A stretch of 64,000 nucleotides of DNA. Source: Sphaerochaeta globosa str. Buddy (GTDB taxonomy: Bacteria; Spirochaetota; Spirochaetia; Sphaerochaetales; Sphaerochaetaceae). The notes below the pieces were generated by a model. That model was not told the origin of the DNA. It saw nothing but the letters and a program-made list of their open reading frames with translations, and searched no databases. Where the stretch lies: NCBI RefSeq assembly GCF_000190435.1, contig NC_015152.1:2486458-2550457 (forward strand). The letters run 5' to 3'. Of the stretch, positions 8,637 through 18,214 are shown in pieces (position 1 is the first letter of the stretch; the number at the start of each line of letters is the position of its first letter). The translations under genes and the position numbers were made by a program.

Positions 8637-9970
8637 GCAACCAACTATTCCATCATGCCCTCTATATCGTTGAATCAGCGTGCAAAGGGTGTACCCACTG
8701 CATGAAACGCTGCCCCACCCAAGCCATCCGCATAGCCAAGGGAAAAGCCCGTATCGACAATGACTTGTGTATCGAATGTGGTCAGTGTATGGCTGTCTGT
8801 CCGAACAACGCCATCGCCATTGAACAGGATTCCCTCTCACAGCTTGAAGCGTTCACTACGCGGGTAGCCATTGTTCCTGCTGTATTTTTCGCTCAGTTCG
8901 ATGATTCAGTGACGCTCAGCCACATTTGCGGAGCCTTGTATGCGCTCGGCTTCACCCACCTGTACCTCGCTGAAACCGGGGTGGACATTCTTGGTATACT
9001 TGAGGCTGAGGACCAAAGTACCACCCTTCCTTTGATCAGCAACTTCTGTCCTTCGGTACAACGACTCATTCAGGTCCGCTTCCCTCTTTTGGTGAATAAC
9101 CTGAGCACCCTGCGCTCCCCCGCCCAAGTCACCGCCCTCTTTGCCCGCAGTGAATTGAAAGCCCTATTCGAAGGTCTGGGCATTTTCTATTTCAGCCCTT
9201 GTGCAGCCAAAATCGCCCAGTTCAAAACTGAGGGCTCCGAAGAGCACCGCCTTTTCGATGGTATCATCAATTTCGACACTGCCTACAACCTGGTATGCGC
9301 CTACATTGCCAAACACAAAGGGGACGCAGATCAAAAGCAGCACACCTTCAGCTTTCCTGACTGCACCCGCAAAGCCTTGCGATGGAGTCTGGTAAAAGGA
9401 CAAAGCTCGCACCATACCGGTCGCTGCCTCGCTGTGGATGAAATGCACAATGTGATTGAATTCCTGGAGATTCTGGAAGACGAGCAGGATACAAATCTGC
9501 AGTTCTTGGAACTCGATGCCTGCGCAGAAGGTTGCGTCGGCGGGATACTCACCGTACGCAACCGTTTCCTGGCAACCGAGCGAATCAGGCACTGGTCCAG
9601 CACGGTGCCCAAGCAATTGAGCCAAGACCTCTGTGAGCGGATCATCGAGCAGAAGCAGGCTTTTTTGAAGAACCTCAACCTTGAACCGGTACAGGCCTTG
9701 CACGTTCTAGGCCTCGATACCGATCACAGCAAAGCCCTGCAGAAACTGAGAAAGGCGGAGCGCATCCTCGCCTATCTTCCGGGTATCGACTGCGGACTGT
9801 GCGGCAGCCCGTCCTGCAAAGCCTTGTCCGAGGACATTGCCAAGAGTCAGGCGAGTATTCGTCAATGTGCCGTTCTAAAACTAAAATCGGCCAAGGATTT
9901 GAACTCCCTGGCCCGGATTTGGGGTGAAAGGTCTACAACGGCAGACGGACTGCAGGACGATCAAGCATAG
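8633..9970 (+). CDS. Sensory-type [FeFe]-hydrogenase-like iron-sulfur protein
   Basis: Domain order: two [4Fe-4S] ferredoxin motifs (CKGCTHCMKRCP and CIECGQCMAVCP, residues 17-60), an H-cluster domain (about 80-330), and a C-terminal four-Cys [4Fe-4S] domain (CGLCGSPSCKAL). The H-cluster cysteines appear kept: SNFCPS, SPCAAK and ACAEGCVGG. In catalytic enzymes the first motif is TSCCP, where the first Cys relays protons; here that position is Asn, as in putative sensory group C/D proteins. At 445 residues with DRTGG and HATPase partners it is more likely a hydrogen or redox sensor than a producer of hydrogen. Its 3' end overlaps the convergent peptidase gene by 38 nt. Confidence 0.82.
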   Translation: MSNQLFHHALYIVESACKGCTHCMKRCPTQAIRIAKGKARIDNDLCIECGQCMAVCPNNAIAIEQDSLSQLEAFTTRVAIVPAVFFAQFDDSVTLSHICGALYALGFTHLYLAETGVDILGILEAEDQSTTLPLISNFCPSVQRLIQVRFPLLVNNLSTLRSPAQVTALFARSELKALFEGLGIFYFSPCAAKIAQFKTEGSEEHRLFDGIINFDTAYNLVCAYIAKHKGDADQKQHTFSFPDCTRKALRWSLVKGQSSHHTGRCLAVDEMHNVIEFLEILEDEQDTNLQFLELDACAEGCVGGILTVRNRFLATERIRHWSSTVPKQLSQDLCERIIEQKQAFLKNLNLEPVQALHVLGLDTDHSKALQKLRKAERILAYLPGIDCGLCGSPSCKALSEDIAKSQASIRQCAVLKLKSAKDLNSLARIWGERSTTADGLQDDQA

Positions 9971-12884
9971 GATGCTTATCCTTCTCCGCTTCCAGGAGCT
10001 GGGAACCCGCAAGCACTACATAACTATCCTCGGTCTTGGCCAGTTCAAGCAATGCCTCGGCTCCCCTGTTGAGCCGGTCGCTATCCAATCCCAATAACTG
10101 TTCACGGCGCATCAGACGGAATTCGTCGGTAATGTGATAGAGCAACCGGCGGAAAGCCAGAATGGAGTCCTGGCTTGGAGAGAGTGGCTTGAGCTCCGAT
10201 CCGACGGTCGAAATCAAGGCATTCTCAATATGCTTGGCATCGATGCTTTGGGTTGCATACTTTGCAAGCACCCGTTTGAAATCACTCAAGGAACCAACAA
10301 TCCGGGGATCGCGATAGGTTGAGAAGACGAACATCTGCTCCATCACATCGGCATTTGCCGACACCCCGTAAGCTCCTCCTTGACCGCGAATGACTTCCCA
10401 TAAATCGTTTCCACTGAGAATCTGGCCCAACAGCATCTGGGCCGCCTGTTCGATACTGCCCCGTGCGCTGGTCCTCATCGCATACGCTGCATAGCTGACC
10501 GTGGAGGGAAGCCTGTAGAGCTGCACCTCATGCACTTCGCCCTTGCTGACTGCCTCATAGTTGCGTTTTCTTGCTGCAATGGGGCCTTTATCCTCAAAAC
10601 CCCTTACAAAATGCTCCCATACCGGTACCAAGGTTTGCACATATTCCTCATCGCAACTAAGATGGTTGATCAGCCGGTGACAGTTGTTCAGTTTCTGTTG
10701 CAATGCGAGCATCTCCTGGGCCAATTGGGGAAGGTCCGCATCGGTGAGTGCATCGAGGAAGAACCACTGATGCAAACCCGAAAGCTGTTCGCCCTCGTAC
10801 TGGACCGCGCTGAAAACACTGGCGGCACACAACGAGGCAAAACCATGGGCGTTGTAGGTGATGCTGTCTGCGAAATCAGTCTTATAGTTGTTCAATACCT
10901 GCTTGATCTGCCTCAGGTCATCCACGTTTGCCTCAAAGAGCAAGCGTTGGATGAACTGCATCGCATCATCAAAGTCCTCAAGAAGCATCTTTGTTCTGAG
11001 AAGCAGAACCAAGACATCCTCATCGATGCAGGAGGAGCCCATCTCAACAAAGAGGTTGAAATCACCGGTCAGATGCTTCAGCTTGGTGGCAACTTGCACA
11101 TAGGAGAGCTCTCCGAGCCCGGTCATCTGTACCAAGCGGGTATAGAACGGAAGCAACAACAGCTCCCGTTCACTGAGGTCCTCAATGCGTATGGCTATAT
11201 CGGCATAGACTATCTGGTTGCAGAACTGCGACCTGACAAAAAGGTCCTGGCCTTCCAGGGATACATGCTCATGGGTATTCGGCTTGATCGTGCTGGGGAG
11301 GTCGCTTAAATGCAGGTACGGCACAGTGGCTAGAGCCTGGGGGGTATCACCCTCGTTCTCAAACTGCAAGAACCGTTCGTTTTGCAGGACAAGCTGCTTC
11401 AGTCCCTTTTTACCCAAGGCTTCCTTGGTCTGTTGGGCATACTTTGCAATTGCCTCATTCTGGCGCTTCTGATGATCGGCATCACCTTTGACGGTTACCA
11501 AGCACCGGTGAGGGTTGTCGATGAGATTGGTCTGAATCCAATCCTCAAAATAGCGAGGATTGGCCTGCAGCTGCTGCTCAAGTTCCTCAAGCGGTCCTAC
11601 CGATTGGATGGTTGCAGTCGGCCCGAAATCAAAAAGCCAGCCGCGAAGACTTCGGTTCAAGGCTCTCAGCCCAGTAGGCATTCCCCCGGGAATCTCCAAC
11701 TGCTTGAAACGGGCACGCTTCAGGCACGAGGCTACCAGGTCGCTGTCCAGTCCTTCTTCTACAATGGAAGACAGGGCACCCAGGATGCACGCTTTGGCAG
11801 CTTCAGCTTTTTCGGCATCAATGCCTTTGAATCCAACCAAGAAAGGCATCTGCCTGAAATCGGCACTCATACCGCTTTCCGGAGAAATATCCAAACCAAG
11901 CTCGCTATCCAGTAATGCCTTATACAGCGGAGCTGCAGGATTGCCCAGAATAATATCCACCAAGGTGGAGAGCGTGACCACTTCCAAAGGCTTTGTCACC
12001 TCGCTGGTCGCCCACGAAAGTACGACCGAGGAGCTCTCCTGAGTCTGTCCTTCTTCCATCGGACTGGTGAAACTGACACTGCGTTCCTGCTTCCAGCTCT
12101 CAGCAAGCTTGCAGGTGCTGTTTACTTTCAAAGAACCACGGGTTTTTAAATATTCCTGGTCAAGGAAGGCCAATTTCTCCCCGACCTGCAAGTTGCCGTA
12201 CAAGAAGAGCTTGCAGTTGGATGGATGATAAAATTGGCTATAGAACGAGAGAAATTGTTGGTAATCAAGACGGACGATTTGTTCAGGATTGCCTCCCGAC
12301 TCAAAAGCATACGGAGTATCGGGAAACAAGGTACGCACACTGTTCTTGCCGACGATGGAATCATGATCCGAACCATCCCCGAGCATTTCGTTGTAGACTA
12401 CGCCCTCGAAGTGGCTGTTCTCCCCATCGGTGACCAAGCGTACTCCTTCCTGCCAGAAGGTTTCCTCCCGCAACAGCGGAGCGAACACCGCATCGGTGTA
12501 CACGCAAAAGAGGTTGTCGAAGTCTTTCTTCAACGGACTTGCGGCAGGATACAACGTCTTGTCGGGGTAGGTCATCGCATTCATGAAGGTGTTGGTGCTG
12601 CCCTTGAGCAAGGTCATGAAGGGGTCGCGCACCGGGTAGCGTTCAGAACCTGCAAGCACGGAGTGCTCCAGGATGTGCGCGATACCGCAATCGTTGCTGG
12701 GCAAGGTCTTGAACACATAGCTGAAGAACAGCTCACTGTCATCATTGACTACCTGAAACACTTCCATATTGGTTTCGATATGCCGAAACAGGTATCCAAC
12801 ACCCTTGTATTCCGGCAAGGTGGAAATCTCAACCAACTGAAAACCGGATAGTTCATCGCCAAGGGCCCATTGCCGTTCGCTCAT
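9933..12884 (-). CDS. M16C metallopeptidase (presequence protease/PreP-like)
   Basis: A large zinc peptidase that closes around and degrades unfolded peptides. The inverted zinc motif HILEH (His70, Glu73, His74) and the downstream Glu region are in the N-terminal half; the C-terminal half is the inactive M16 repeat. At 983 residues it matches the M16C single-chain form. No signal peptide, so cytoplasmic. The ATG at 12884 has GAGGAG about 9 nt upstream; an earlier in-frame start at 12938 would run into the divergent nfo promoter. It converges on the sensory hydrogenase gene with a 38-bp overlap. Confidence 0.93.
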   Translation of the reverse strand: MSERQWALGDELSGFQLVEISTLPEYKGVGYLFRHIETNMEVFQVVNDDSELFFSYVFKTLPSNDCGIAHILEHSVLAGSERYPVRDPFMTLLKGSTNTFMNAMTYPDKTLYPAASPLKKDFDNLFCVYTDAVFAPLLREETFWQEGVRLVTDGENSHFEGVVYNEMLGDGSDHDSIVGKNSVRTLFPDTPYAFESGGNPEQIVRLDYQQFLSFYSQFYHPSNCKLFLYGNLQVGEKLAFLDQEYLKTRGSLKVNSTCKLAESWKQERSVSFTSPMEEGQTQESSSVVLSWATSEVTKPLEVVTLSTLVDIILGNPAAPLYKALLDSELGLDISPESGMSADFRQMPFLVGFKGIDAEKAEAAKACILGALSSIVEEGLDSDLVASCLKRARFKQLEIPGGMPTGLRALNRSLRGWLFDFGPTATIQSVGPLEELEQQLQANPRYFEDWIQTNLIDNPHRCLVTVKGDADHQKRQNEAIAKYAQQTKEALGKKGLKQLVLQNERFLQFENEGDTPQALATVPYLHLSDLPSTIKPNTHEHVSLEGQDLFVRSQFCNQIVYADIAIRIEDLSERELLLLPFYTRLVQMTGLGELSYVQVATKLKHLTGDFNLFVEMGSSCIDEDVLVLLLRTKMLLEDFDDAMQFIQRLLFEANVDDLRQIKQVLNNYKTDFADSITYNAHGFASLCAASVFSAVQYEGEQLSGLHQWFFLDALTDADLPQLAQEMLALQQKLNNCHRLINHLSCDEEYVQTLVPVWEHFVRGFEDKGPIAARKRNYEAVSKGEVHEVQLYRLPSTVSYAAYAMRTSARGSIEQAAQMLLGQILSGNDLWEVIRGQGGAYGVSANADVMEQMFVFSTYRDPRIVGSLSDFKRVLAKYATQSIDAKHIENALISTVGSELKPLSPSQDSILAFRRLLYHITDEFRLMRREQLLGLDSDRLNRGAEALLELAKTEDSYVVLAGSQLLEAEKDKHPMLDRPAVRLPL

Positions 12885-12931
12885 GCTGTATCGCTCCTCT
12901 GTAAGGAGGACACTAACACGAGTTAAGATGA

Positions 12932-12960
12932 TTGACAACCCTGCCTCAAAGCTCTAGGTT
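12932..12960 (+). promoter_or_regulatory. nfo promoter, start codon 6 nt after the -10 box
   Basis: TTGACA (12932-12937), 17-nt spacer, TAGGTT (12955-12960), then 6 nt to the ATG at 12967. The complementary strand reads TTGTCA at the same place, a possible -35 for the divergent peptidase gene, so the two promoters may share a -35 region. Confidence 0.6.
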
Positions 12961-12966
12961 TCTTCT

Positions 12967-13809
12967 ATGCATACGATTGGACCTCATACAAGCATCGGTG
13001 GAGGGCTTCACCTCGCCTTGGCCAGAGCGGATGAATTTGGTGCAAATGCCTTAGGCATGTTCACCAAGAATCAGAGACAGTGGAAGGCCAAGCCCCTGAC
13101 AGACGAGGAGATAACGCTTTTCGTCGAAACATGCGCTTCGCTGCATTTTTCCAATGATCAGATTCTGGTACATGACAGCTACCTGATAAATCTTGCAAAT
13201 CCTGATGCACAAAAGCGTAAGCAGAGCCTAGAGGCCTTCATCGACGAGCTGAGGAGGGTTGAGCAACTTGGCTTGAAGCTTCTCAACTTCCACCCAGGCT
13301 CCCACCTCGCTCAGATTGATGCAAAAGAGGGCCTGCTCTTGGTTGCACAAAGCCTCGACATAGCTCTTAGTGAGACCGAAAGTGCCATCGCGGTCGTTGA
13401 GAACACCGCCGGACAAGGATCCAATCTTGGCTCGAGTTTTGAAGAGCTTGCCTACCTGTATGAGAACTGCCAAAGCAAGAATCGAATCGGCTTTTGCATC
13501 GATACCTGTCATGCGCACGCCGGCGGCTACGACTTGTCCAGCGTTGAGAAATTCGAAAAGACCATCGATCGTTTTGACCATCTTATCGGGTTGGACAAGC
13601 TTATGGGCATGCATCTCAACGATGCCAAGGCCCCTGCGGCAAGCCATCTCGACCGCCATGAAAGTCTTGGAGCAGGTACCATCGGCTGGGCCACCTTCGA
13701 ACATATCGCCACCGACCCACGATTCGAAAACATTCCCTTGGTTTTGGAGACCATCGACAGCGAAAAATGGAAGGATGAAGTGGCGCATCTGCGCTGGGGG
13801 AAGCGATAA
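12967..13809 (+). CDS. nfo: Endonuclease IV (AP endonuclease)
   Basis: Cleaves DNA 5' of abasic sites in base excision repair using three zinc ions. The N-terminus GPHTSIGGGLHLALARADEFGANALGMFTKN is the classic start of the xylose-isomerase-like TIM barrel of the family. Zinc ligands are in NFHPGSH, VVENTAGQG, CIDTCHAHAGGYD and MHLNDAK. The length is the normal 280 residues. No Shine-Dalgarno precedes the ATG and a promoter lies immediately upstream, predicting a leaderless message. The following gene overlaps the stop codon (TAATG). Confidence 0.96.
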   Translation: MHTIGPHTSIGGGLHLALARADEFGANALGMFTKNQRQWKAKPLTDEEITLFVETCASLHFSNDQILVHDSYLINLANPDAQKRKQSLEAFIDELRRVEQLGLKLLNFHPGSHLAQIDAKEGLLLVAQSLDIALSETESAIAVVENTAGQGSNLGSSFEELAYLYENCQSKNRIGFCIDTCHAHAGGYDLSSVEKFEKTIDRFDHLIGLDKLMGMHLNDAKAPAASHLDRHESLGAGTIGWATFEHIATDPRFENIPLVLETIDSEKWKDEVAHLRWGKR

Positions 13810-14528
13810 TGCACAGAGTATTCGATACACCCGTTCTCTTTGGCCATCGAGGGTCCTCGTTCGATCACCCGGAAAATACCCTCTCAAGCTTTTCAGCATG
13901 CCTGGATATGCATATACAGGGCATAGAGCTCGATGTTCAGCAGTGTAAAAGTGGAGAGCTGGTTGTCATCCACGACTTCGACCTCAAGCGTATAGCCCGC
14001 ATACCCAAGCGCATCGATGCAATGACCTACCAAGATCTCAAGCATATCGATGTAGGCAGAGGTGAACACATTCCCCTCTTTGAGGAGGTTTTGGCTCTGG
14101 GAAAGGATATGCTCTTATATGATATTGAGCTGAAAGCAGAAGGAATACAGAACACCGGCTTGGAGATGGCAGTTTGGGACCAGCTGGCCAAGACAGGCTT
14201 GCAAAACCAAGCGTTGATAAGCTCCTTCAACCCTGTCAGCCTGCTACGCTTCAAACACATCAGTAAAAACAGCATCCCCACCGCCCTCATCTATAGTGAC
14301 TCACCATCGGTTCCGAGATTCCTTCGCCATGGATTCGGCAGGCATCTGGTACATCCGACCTATCTCAAGCCACCTGTACAGCAGTTTGAAGAAGCACGCC
14401 TGTGGAACTATCAACGTTGTACGTGGACGGTCGATGATCCCGAACAGGCAGCATCTTTGCTTGCGAAAGGGGCCATGGGCATTATCAGCAACAATCCAAA
14501 AGAACTGGTGCACTTGTTCAACGCATGA
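13809..14528 (+). CDS. Glycerophosphodiester phosphodiesterase
   Basis: Hydrolyses glycerophosphodiesters to glycerol-3-phosphate and an alcohol, feeding the same pool as glpK in this window. GDPD motifs: GHRGSSFDHPENT at residue 12 (HR...EN), ELDVQQCKSGELVVIHD (E, D and H of the active site), and YDIELK near residue 98. The 239-residue protein has no signal peptide, so it is a cytoplasmic UgpQ-like form. Its ATG overlaps the nfo stop codon, so it is translationally coupled. Its 3' end overlaps the convergent lipoprotein gene by 11 nt. Confidence 0.93.
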   Translation: MHRVFDTPVLFGHRGSSFDHPENTLSSFSACLDMHIQGIELDVQQCKSGELVVIHDFDLKRIARIPKRIDAMTYQDLKHIDVGRGEHIPLFEEVLALGKDMLLYDIELKAEGIQNTGLEMAVWDQLAKTGLQNQALISSFNPVSLLRFKHISKNSIPTALIYSDSPSVPRFLRHGFGRHLVHPTYLKPPVQQFEEARLWNYQRCTWTVDDPEQAASLLAKGAMGIISNNPKELVHLFNA

Positions 14529-15924
14529 ACAGGAAGGAACTTACCAAATAACTGGCGATTGAGCCAAAACGCTTGAACGCTGCATCGCGCGCCGCATCCA
14601 TCGTTTGTCCCGAAGCGACAGCCTCAACCTCTTTGGTGTCGTACAGCACGCTTTGGGTACCCAAGTCATAGACCTGTACCCTGCCGGAGGCGACCACCAC
14701 CTGCTGTTGGCGCACGACTTCGGTGCGCACCACTCCCACCGTCCCCAACAAGGCCAAGCCTCCCTGGGGATAGCGAGAACGCAACTCACTGAGTTGGTCT
14801 TCGAGCTCCAACGTACCCAGTGATAGCTGCACAACCGGGATGGTATCCAAGGCAAGCTCTTCGCTGAACGTTTGCAAGGCCCCAGGGTGAGAAAGAAGCA
14901 CCCCTTCCTGGCTGAACGCCTGAATTGCAGCAACCACTGTTTTCTCTGTCACCGGAGAACTGACCGAGTAAGGGAACTCAATGCGGCACGCATCCATGGC
15001 GGCCAAAATGGGGGCTATGGTCTCTTGGTCGAACACAGAGGATATTTGTTCGCGCAAGCGGGAAAAGTCTACAGAAAAAATCACTTCCCCACTCTTTTGA
15101 AGACCCTGGTTATAGGGAATAAAGGTGAAAAATCCATCGGTTGCAGTATTGAACTGAAGAAAATCCGTATAGGGCTTGCCTAGGCTGTTACGTGCCTGAA
15201 AGGTAGCATGCACCGGTGCCTTGAGCACTTTCGGCGACAACAAACGGCTTTTACGCCGAACATACACGGTGACGGTAGCCTTTGTCTGGTCGGCATCACG
15301 CAAGGTAAACCGTAAGGAAGTCAGGAAGGTTTGGGCCTTTTCCAAAAGATTGGAGACCTCATGCTTCTTCACATTGACAGGTCCTTGGGAAGCAAGGATG
15401 GCAGCTTGCAGATAGAGATCGATGGCTGAGGTGTCATCATTCGCCCGATAGGCACGATCGGCCTCCTTCAAAAGGACTTCTATCTGGGCATCGCGCTCCA
15501 ATATTTCGTTGTAGACACTGGTACGCTTGCCTGCAAGCAGGTTGGCATCCAAGCGGGCCAGAAGGTACATCTGATGTTGGCCGCGGGTTTCAGTACGCTC
15601 ATATTCGTTGGATATGGACAGATTCAAATCGACGATGGCGTTGGTAGTGGTCAACTCACGATAGTAGGCATCACGTACATCCTCACCTACATACGCTGAA
15701 ATTTGTGCAAGAATGTCCTCATAGGCAAGCAGTCTCGCATTATAGGAAACCATATCAGTGCCCCTTCCCACATAGGCTACTTGGTCACTACGGGTTTGAG
15801 GACTGTAAACCCAGGACGGAAGGCCCTCCACCTGTGAGCGCACCAACGAGGAGAGCGAGGAGCAGGAAGACAGTACTAGGCTGAAGATGAGAATGATTGT
15901 TACATTGCGTACCGCTTGTTTCAT
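14518..15924 (-). CDS. Putative LPP20-like envelope lipoprotein
   Basis: 468 residues with a type II signal peptide (hydrophobic residues 9-19, lipobox LSSC, Cys21). The next segment, LPSWVYSPQT...VAYVGRGTD, resembles the start of LPP20/DUF-type lipoproteins of spirochaetes and epsilonproteobacteria, and the predicted amphipathic helix (residues 120-165) follows. A C-terminal domain (about 320-468) looks like an LpoB/penicillin-binding-protein activator type alpha/beta domain, which I cannot confirm. Start ATG overlaps the upstream gene stop (ATGA). Last gene of the pepT-centred minus-strand cluster. Confidence 0.65.
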   Translation of the reverse strand: MKQAVRNVTIILIFSLVLSSCSSLSSLVRSQVEGLPSWVYSPQTRSDQVAYVGRGTDMVSYNARLLAYEDILAQISAYVGEDVRDAYYRELTTTNAIVDLNLSISNEYERTETRGQHQMYLLARLDANLLAGKRTSVYNEILERDAQIEVLLKEADRAYRANDDTSAIDLYLQAAILASQGPVNVKKHEVSNLLEKAQTFLTSLRFTLRDADQTKATVTVYVRRKSRLLSPKVLKAPVHATFQARNSLGKPYTDFLQFNTATDGFFTFIPYNQGLQKSGEVIFSVDFSRLREQISSVFDQETIAPILAAMDACRIEFPYSVSSPVTEKTVVAAIQAFSQEGVLLSHPGALQTFSEELALDTIPVVQLSLGTLELEDQLSELRSRYPQGGLALLGTVGVVRTEVVRQQQVVVASGRVQVYDLGTQSVLYDTKEVEAVASGQTMDAARDAAFKRFGSIASYLVSSFLFMR

Positions 15925-16883
15925 GGTGTGTAAGTGTACGATGTTCCGAGACTGAGGAAAAGCCCTTGATGAGTCAAGGCCGCAGAAGTTGCCGATACTC
16001 GGTTTCCCCCTCCCAAGCTGAAGGCCAAGGCTCCCATTCGATACACCAAAGCGAGGCTGCCTTCACTGTAATAAAGCAAGCTCCCTCCTGTAAAAGCGGT
16101 CCCAATCCCTACAAGGGCTCTCCCTTCGAGGCTTATGGCACGCACAAATTGGGTTTTGGATGAAAACAGAAGGGAAAGCGGCAATTCAGAGCCGAGACCG
16201 ACAACAAGAAACCCTTGTTTCAGGTCAGGGGAGGTGAGACCGAACAGCACTCTGAAGGGATAGGAGGGAAGCGGATAGGAACTATCGAAGGCAAAGCCCA
16301 CTGTGCCACCTTGGTGTAGGCTGAAGTGAAGCGAAAGGGGAAAGGAACCCATCGGCACGAGGCCCATACCCAATGAAAGTTCCTTTCCTGCTGTCTGCTG
16401 CAGAAACGCCAGCTTTGACTCGTTCTTTCGCACATGGGTGGCTACCACCACCCCACGCTTATCGCCCTGTCCATCCAAAACCCAATAGGAAAGTCCTTCC
16501 CTGATATGTTTTTCAGAATCCAGGGCAACGGCAAATCCCCGATCAAGAGCTACTTCCAAGCCTAAGAGAGGAAGATCCTGCAACAAGGAAAGGCCGTCGT
16601 AGTGCAGATTGGAAACCAGATATTCTTCCAAGTCCTCATCATTGGTGGCAATATCAAGGGTAAGTGTCCGTTCCCCTACCTGCAGACGAAGAACGGAAAG
16701 CTCAGTTAGCTGGGCAATAAGCGTCTCGTCTGCTTTGAGTCGGGGCAGCATTGAGCGCTCCAGAGCCCGCTTGACTGACAAGCGAACCCGATCTGATACC
16801 CCGCTTTCAGTTTCCAGCTCAAGGGTGGCAGCCGGAAGCACAAAGAGGAGCAAACAGATGAACAGAGCCCAAAGCTTCTTCAT
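15921..16883 (-). CDS. Exported protein, probable outer-membrane or periplasmic
   Basis: Not recognised. 320 residues with a signal peptide (MKKLWALFICLLLFVLPAAT, cleavage near residue 19-21). The mature part alternates hydrophobic and polar residues and is rich in Gly, Ser and Leu, as in beta-barrel or beta-rich envelope proteins, but it does not end in phenylalanine. The start overlaps the pepT stop (ATGA) and no Shine-Dalgarno is seen, so translation is probably coupled to pepT; the end overlaps the next lipoprotein gene by 4 nt. Confidence 0.6.
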   Translation of the reverse strand: MKKLWALFICLLLFVLPAATLELETESGVSDRVRLSVKRALERSMLPRLKADETLIAQLTELSVLRLQVGERTLTLDIATNDEDLEEYLVSNLHYDGLSLLQDLPLLGLEVALDRGFAVALDSEKHIREGLSYWVLDGQGDKRGVVVATHVRKNESKLAFLQQTAGKELSLGMGLVPMGSFPLSLHFSLHQGGTVGFAFDSSYPLPSYPFRVLFGLTSPDLKQGFLVVGLGSELPLSLLFSSKTQFVRAISLEGRALVGIGTAFTGGSLLYYSEGSLALVYRMGALAFSLGGGNRVSATSAALTHQGLFLSLGTSYTYTP

Positions 16884-18124
16884 TTCGAAGCACCAACCTC
16901 AACAATCTTGATGATCAGGCGGCAGGCATCTTCCATGGCAGGAAGAGCAGCCCACTCATAACGAGAATGCAGGTTGTGTCCGCCGGTAAAGATATTCGGG
17001 CAGGGAATATTGCGTTCGTTTGCCATCCGTGCCCCATCCGTACCTCCACGGATCAACGCACTCTCAAGCTCCATACCCAACTGTCGGCCTGCTTCATACA
17101 GATTTTCCATGGCAAAAGGCTTGGTAGCAGCCACCAAGGCCATGTTGTAGTAGATATGCTTTGCATCGACGAGGACCTTCCCCTTCGGATAGAGGGCTTC
17201 GGTTGCAGATGCAAGACTCTTGATCGTATCGATTCTGCGGTTGAGGATGTCCAAATCGAAATCCCTGAGGTAGAGGGTCAGATCCGCTTCAGTACTCGTC
17301 CCGTTGAAACTCTGTGCGCAGTAATACCCATAGCGGCCATCGGTTGCCTCAGGACTCTCTGCTTGGGGAAGGGCGTTGATAAAGAACGAGGCCATAGTCA
17401 ATGCATTGACGAGCCGGCCGCGGGCCATGCCCAAATGATAGCTGACCCCGCTGAAATGGACTTTCACCGTTGCTGCATTGAAACACTCACTTTCAATTTC
17501 AAAGCGCTTGCCACCATCGATGGTATAGCAATAGTCACAGCTGATTTTCTCATAGGGAAAGGTGTTCATACCAGCCCCGGTTTCTTCATCACTGGTGAAG
17601 ATGAACTCCACCACCCCGTGCTTTACCTCGGGATGGGCTATCAGATAGGCTGCTGCACTCATTATTTCGGCAACACCGGCCTTATCATCACTGCCAAGCA
17701 ATGTATTGCCGTCGGTGACGATCAGGGTCTCGCCGATATACTTGCCAAGCTCGGGATTATCCTCAGAGAAAAGGGTGTACTGCTCGTTCAGTACGATGTC
17801 CTTGCCGTCAAAAGCTTCGATGACTCTTGGTTTTACATTGTTTCCCATTACATCGTCGGCAGTATCGACATGGGCCATGAAGGCTACCGTGGGTACTGTA
17901 TACTCAATATTGGAGGGAAGTCTTGCGATGACCACACCATTGGGATCGACTTGTACATCGTTGATGCCCAGAGCTTTCAGCTCATCAACAAGCAGATTAA
18001 GCAAATCCCACTGACCGTCGGTGGAGGGGTGCTTCACGGCAACAGCTTGGTCGTCGCTCATGGTATCGATGACTGCATAGCGGAGGAAACGTGACAGGAT
18101 TTCTTTGCGGAGAGTAGTAGACAT
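16880..18124 (-). CDS. pepT: Peptidase T (tripeptide aminopeptidase)
   Basis: Releases N-terminal residues from tripeptides; zinc enzyme of the M20B family, cytoplasmic. Motifs: FMAHVDTADD (first metal His and catalytic Asp), LLGSDDKAGVAEI (bridging Asp), FTSDEETGAG (general base Glu plus metal Glu), and near the end IFTGGHNLHSRYE (last metal His). 414 residues compares with 408 for E. coli PepT. The ATG at 18124 has AGGAGC 6-8 nt upstream; the longer frame to 18193 has no ribosome site. Confidence 0.96.
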   Translation of the reverse strand: MSTTLRKEILSRFLRYAVIDTMSDDQAVAVKHPSTDGQWDLLNLLVDELKALGINDVQVDPNGVVIARLPSNIEYTVPTVAFMAHVDTADDVMGNNVKPRVIEAFDGKDIVLNEQYTLFSEDNPELGKYIGETLIVTDGNTLLGSDDKAGVAEIMSAAAYLIAHPEVKHGVVEFIFTSDEETGAGMNTFPYEKISCDYCYTIDGGKRFEIESECFNAATVKVHFSGVSYHLGMARGRLVNALTMASFFINALPQAESPEATDGRYGYYCAQSFNGTSTEADLTLYLRDFDLDILNRRIDTIKSLASATEALYPKGKVLVDAKHIYYNMALVAATKPFAMENLYEAGRQLGMELESALIRGGTDGARMANERNIPCPNIFTGGHNLHSRYEWAALPAMEDACRLIIKIVEVGASK

Positions 18125-18214
18125 GATGAAAAGCTCCTTCCTGATTTTTGTGATGCACATAGTATTCCACAAAGCACAGGCAGGAGCAACCACAGAAACA
18201 CGGAGCTTGTTACC

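Noticed and set aside
16967-18094. Long plus-strand frame of 375 codons opposite pepT
   Set aside because: It lies entirely antisense to a well-identified enzyme, has no ribosome site or family resemblance, and reflects the codon bias of pepT.
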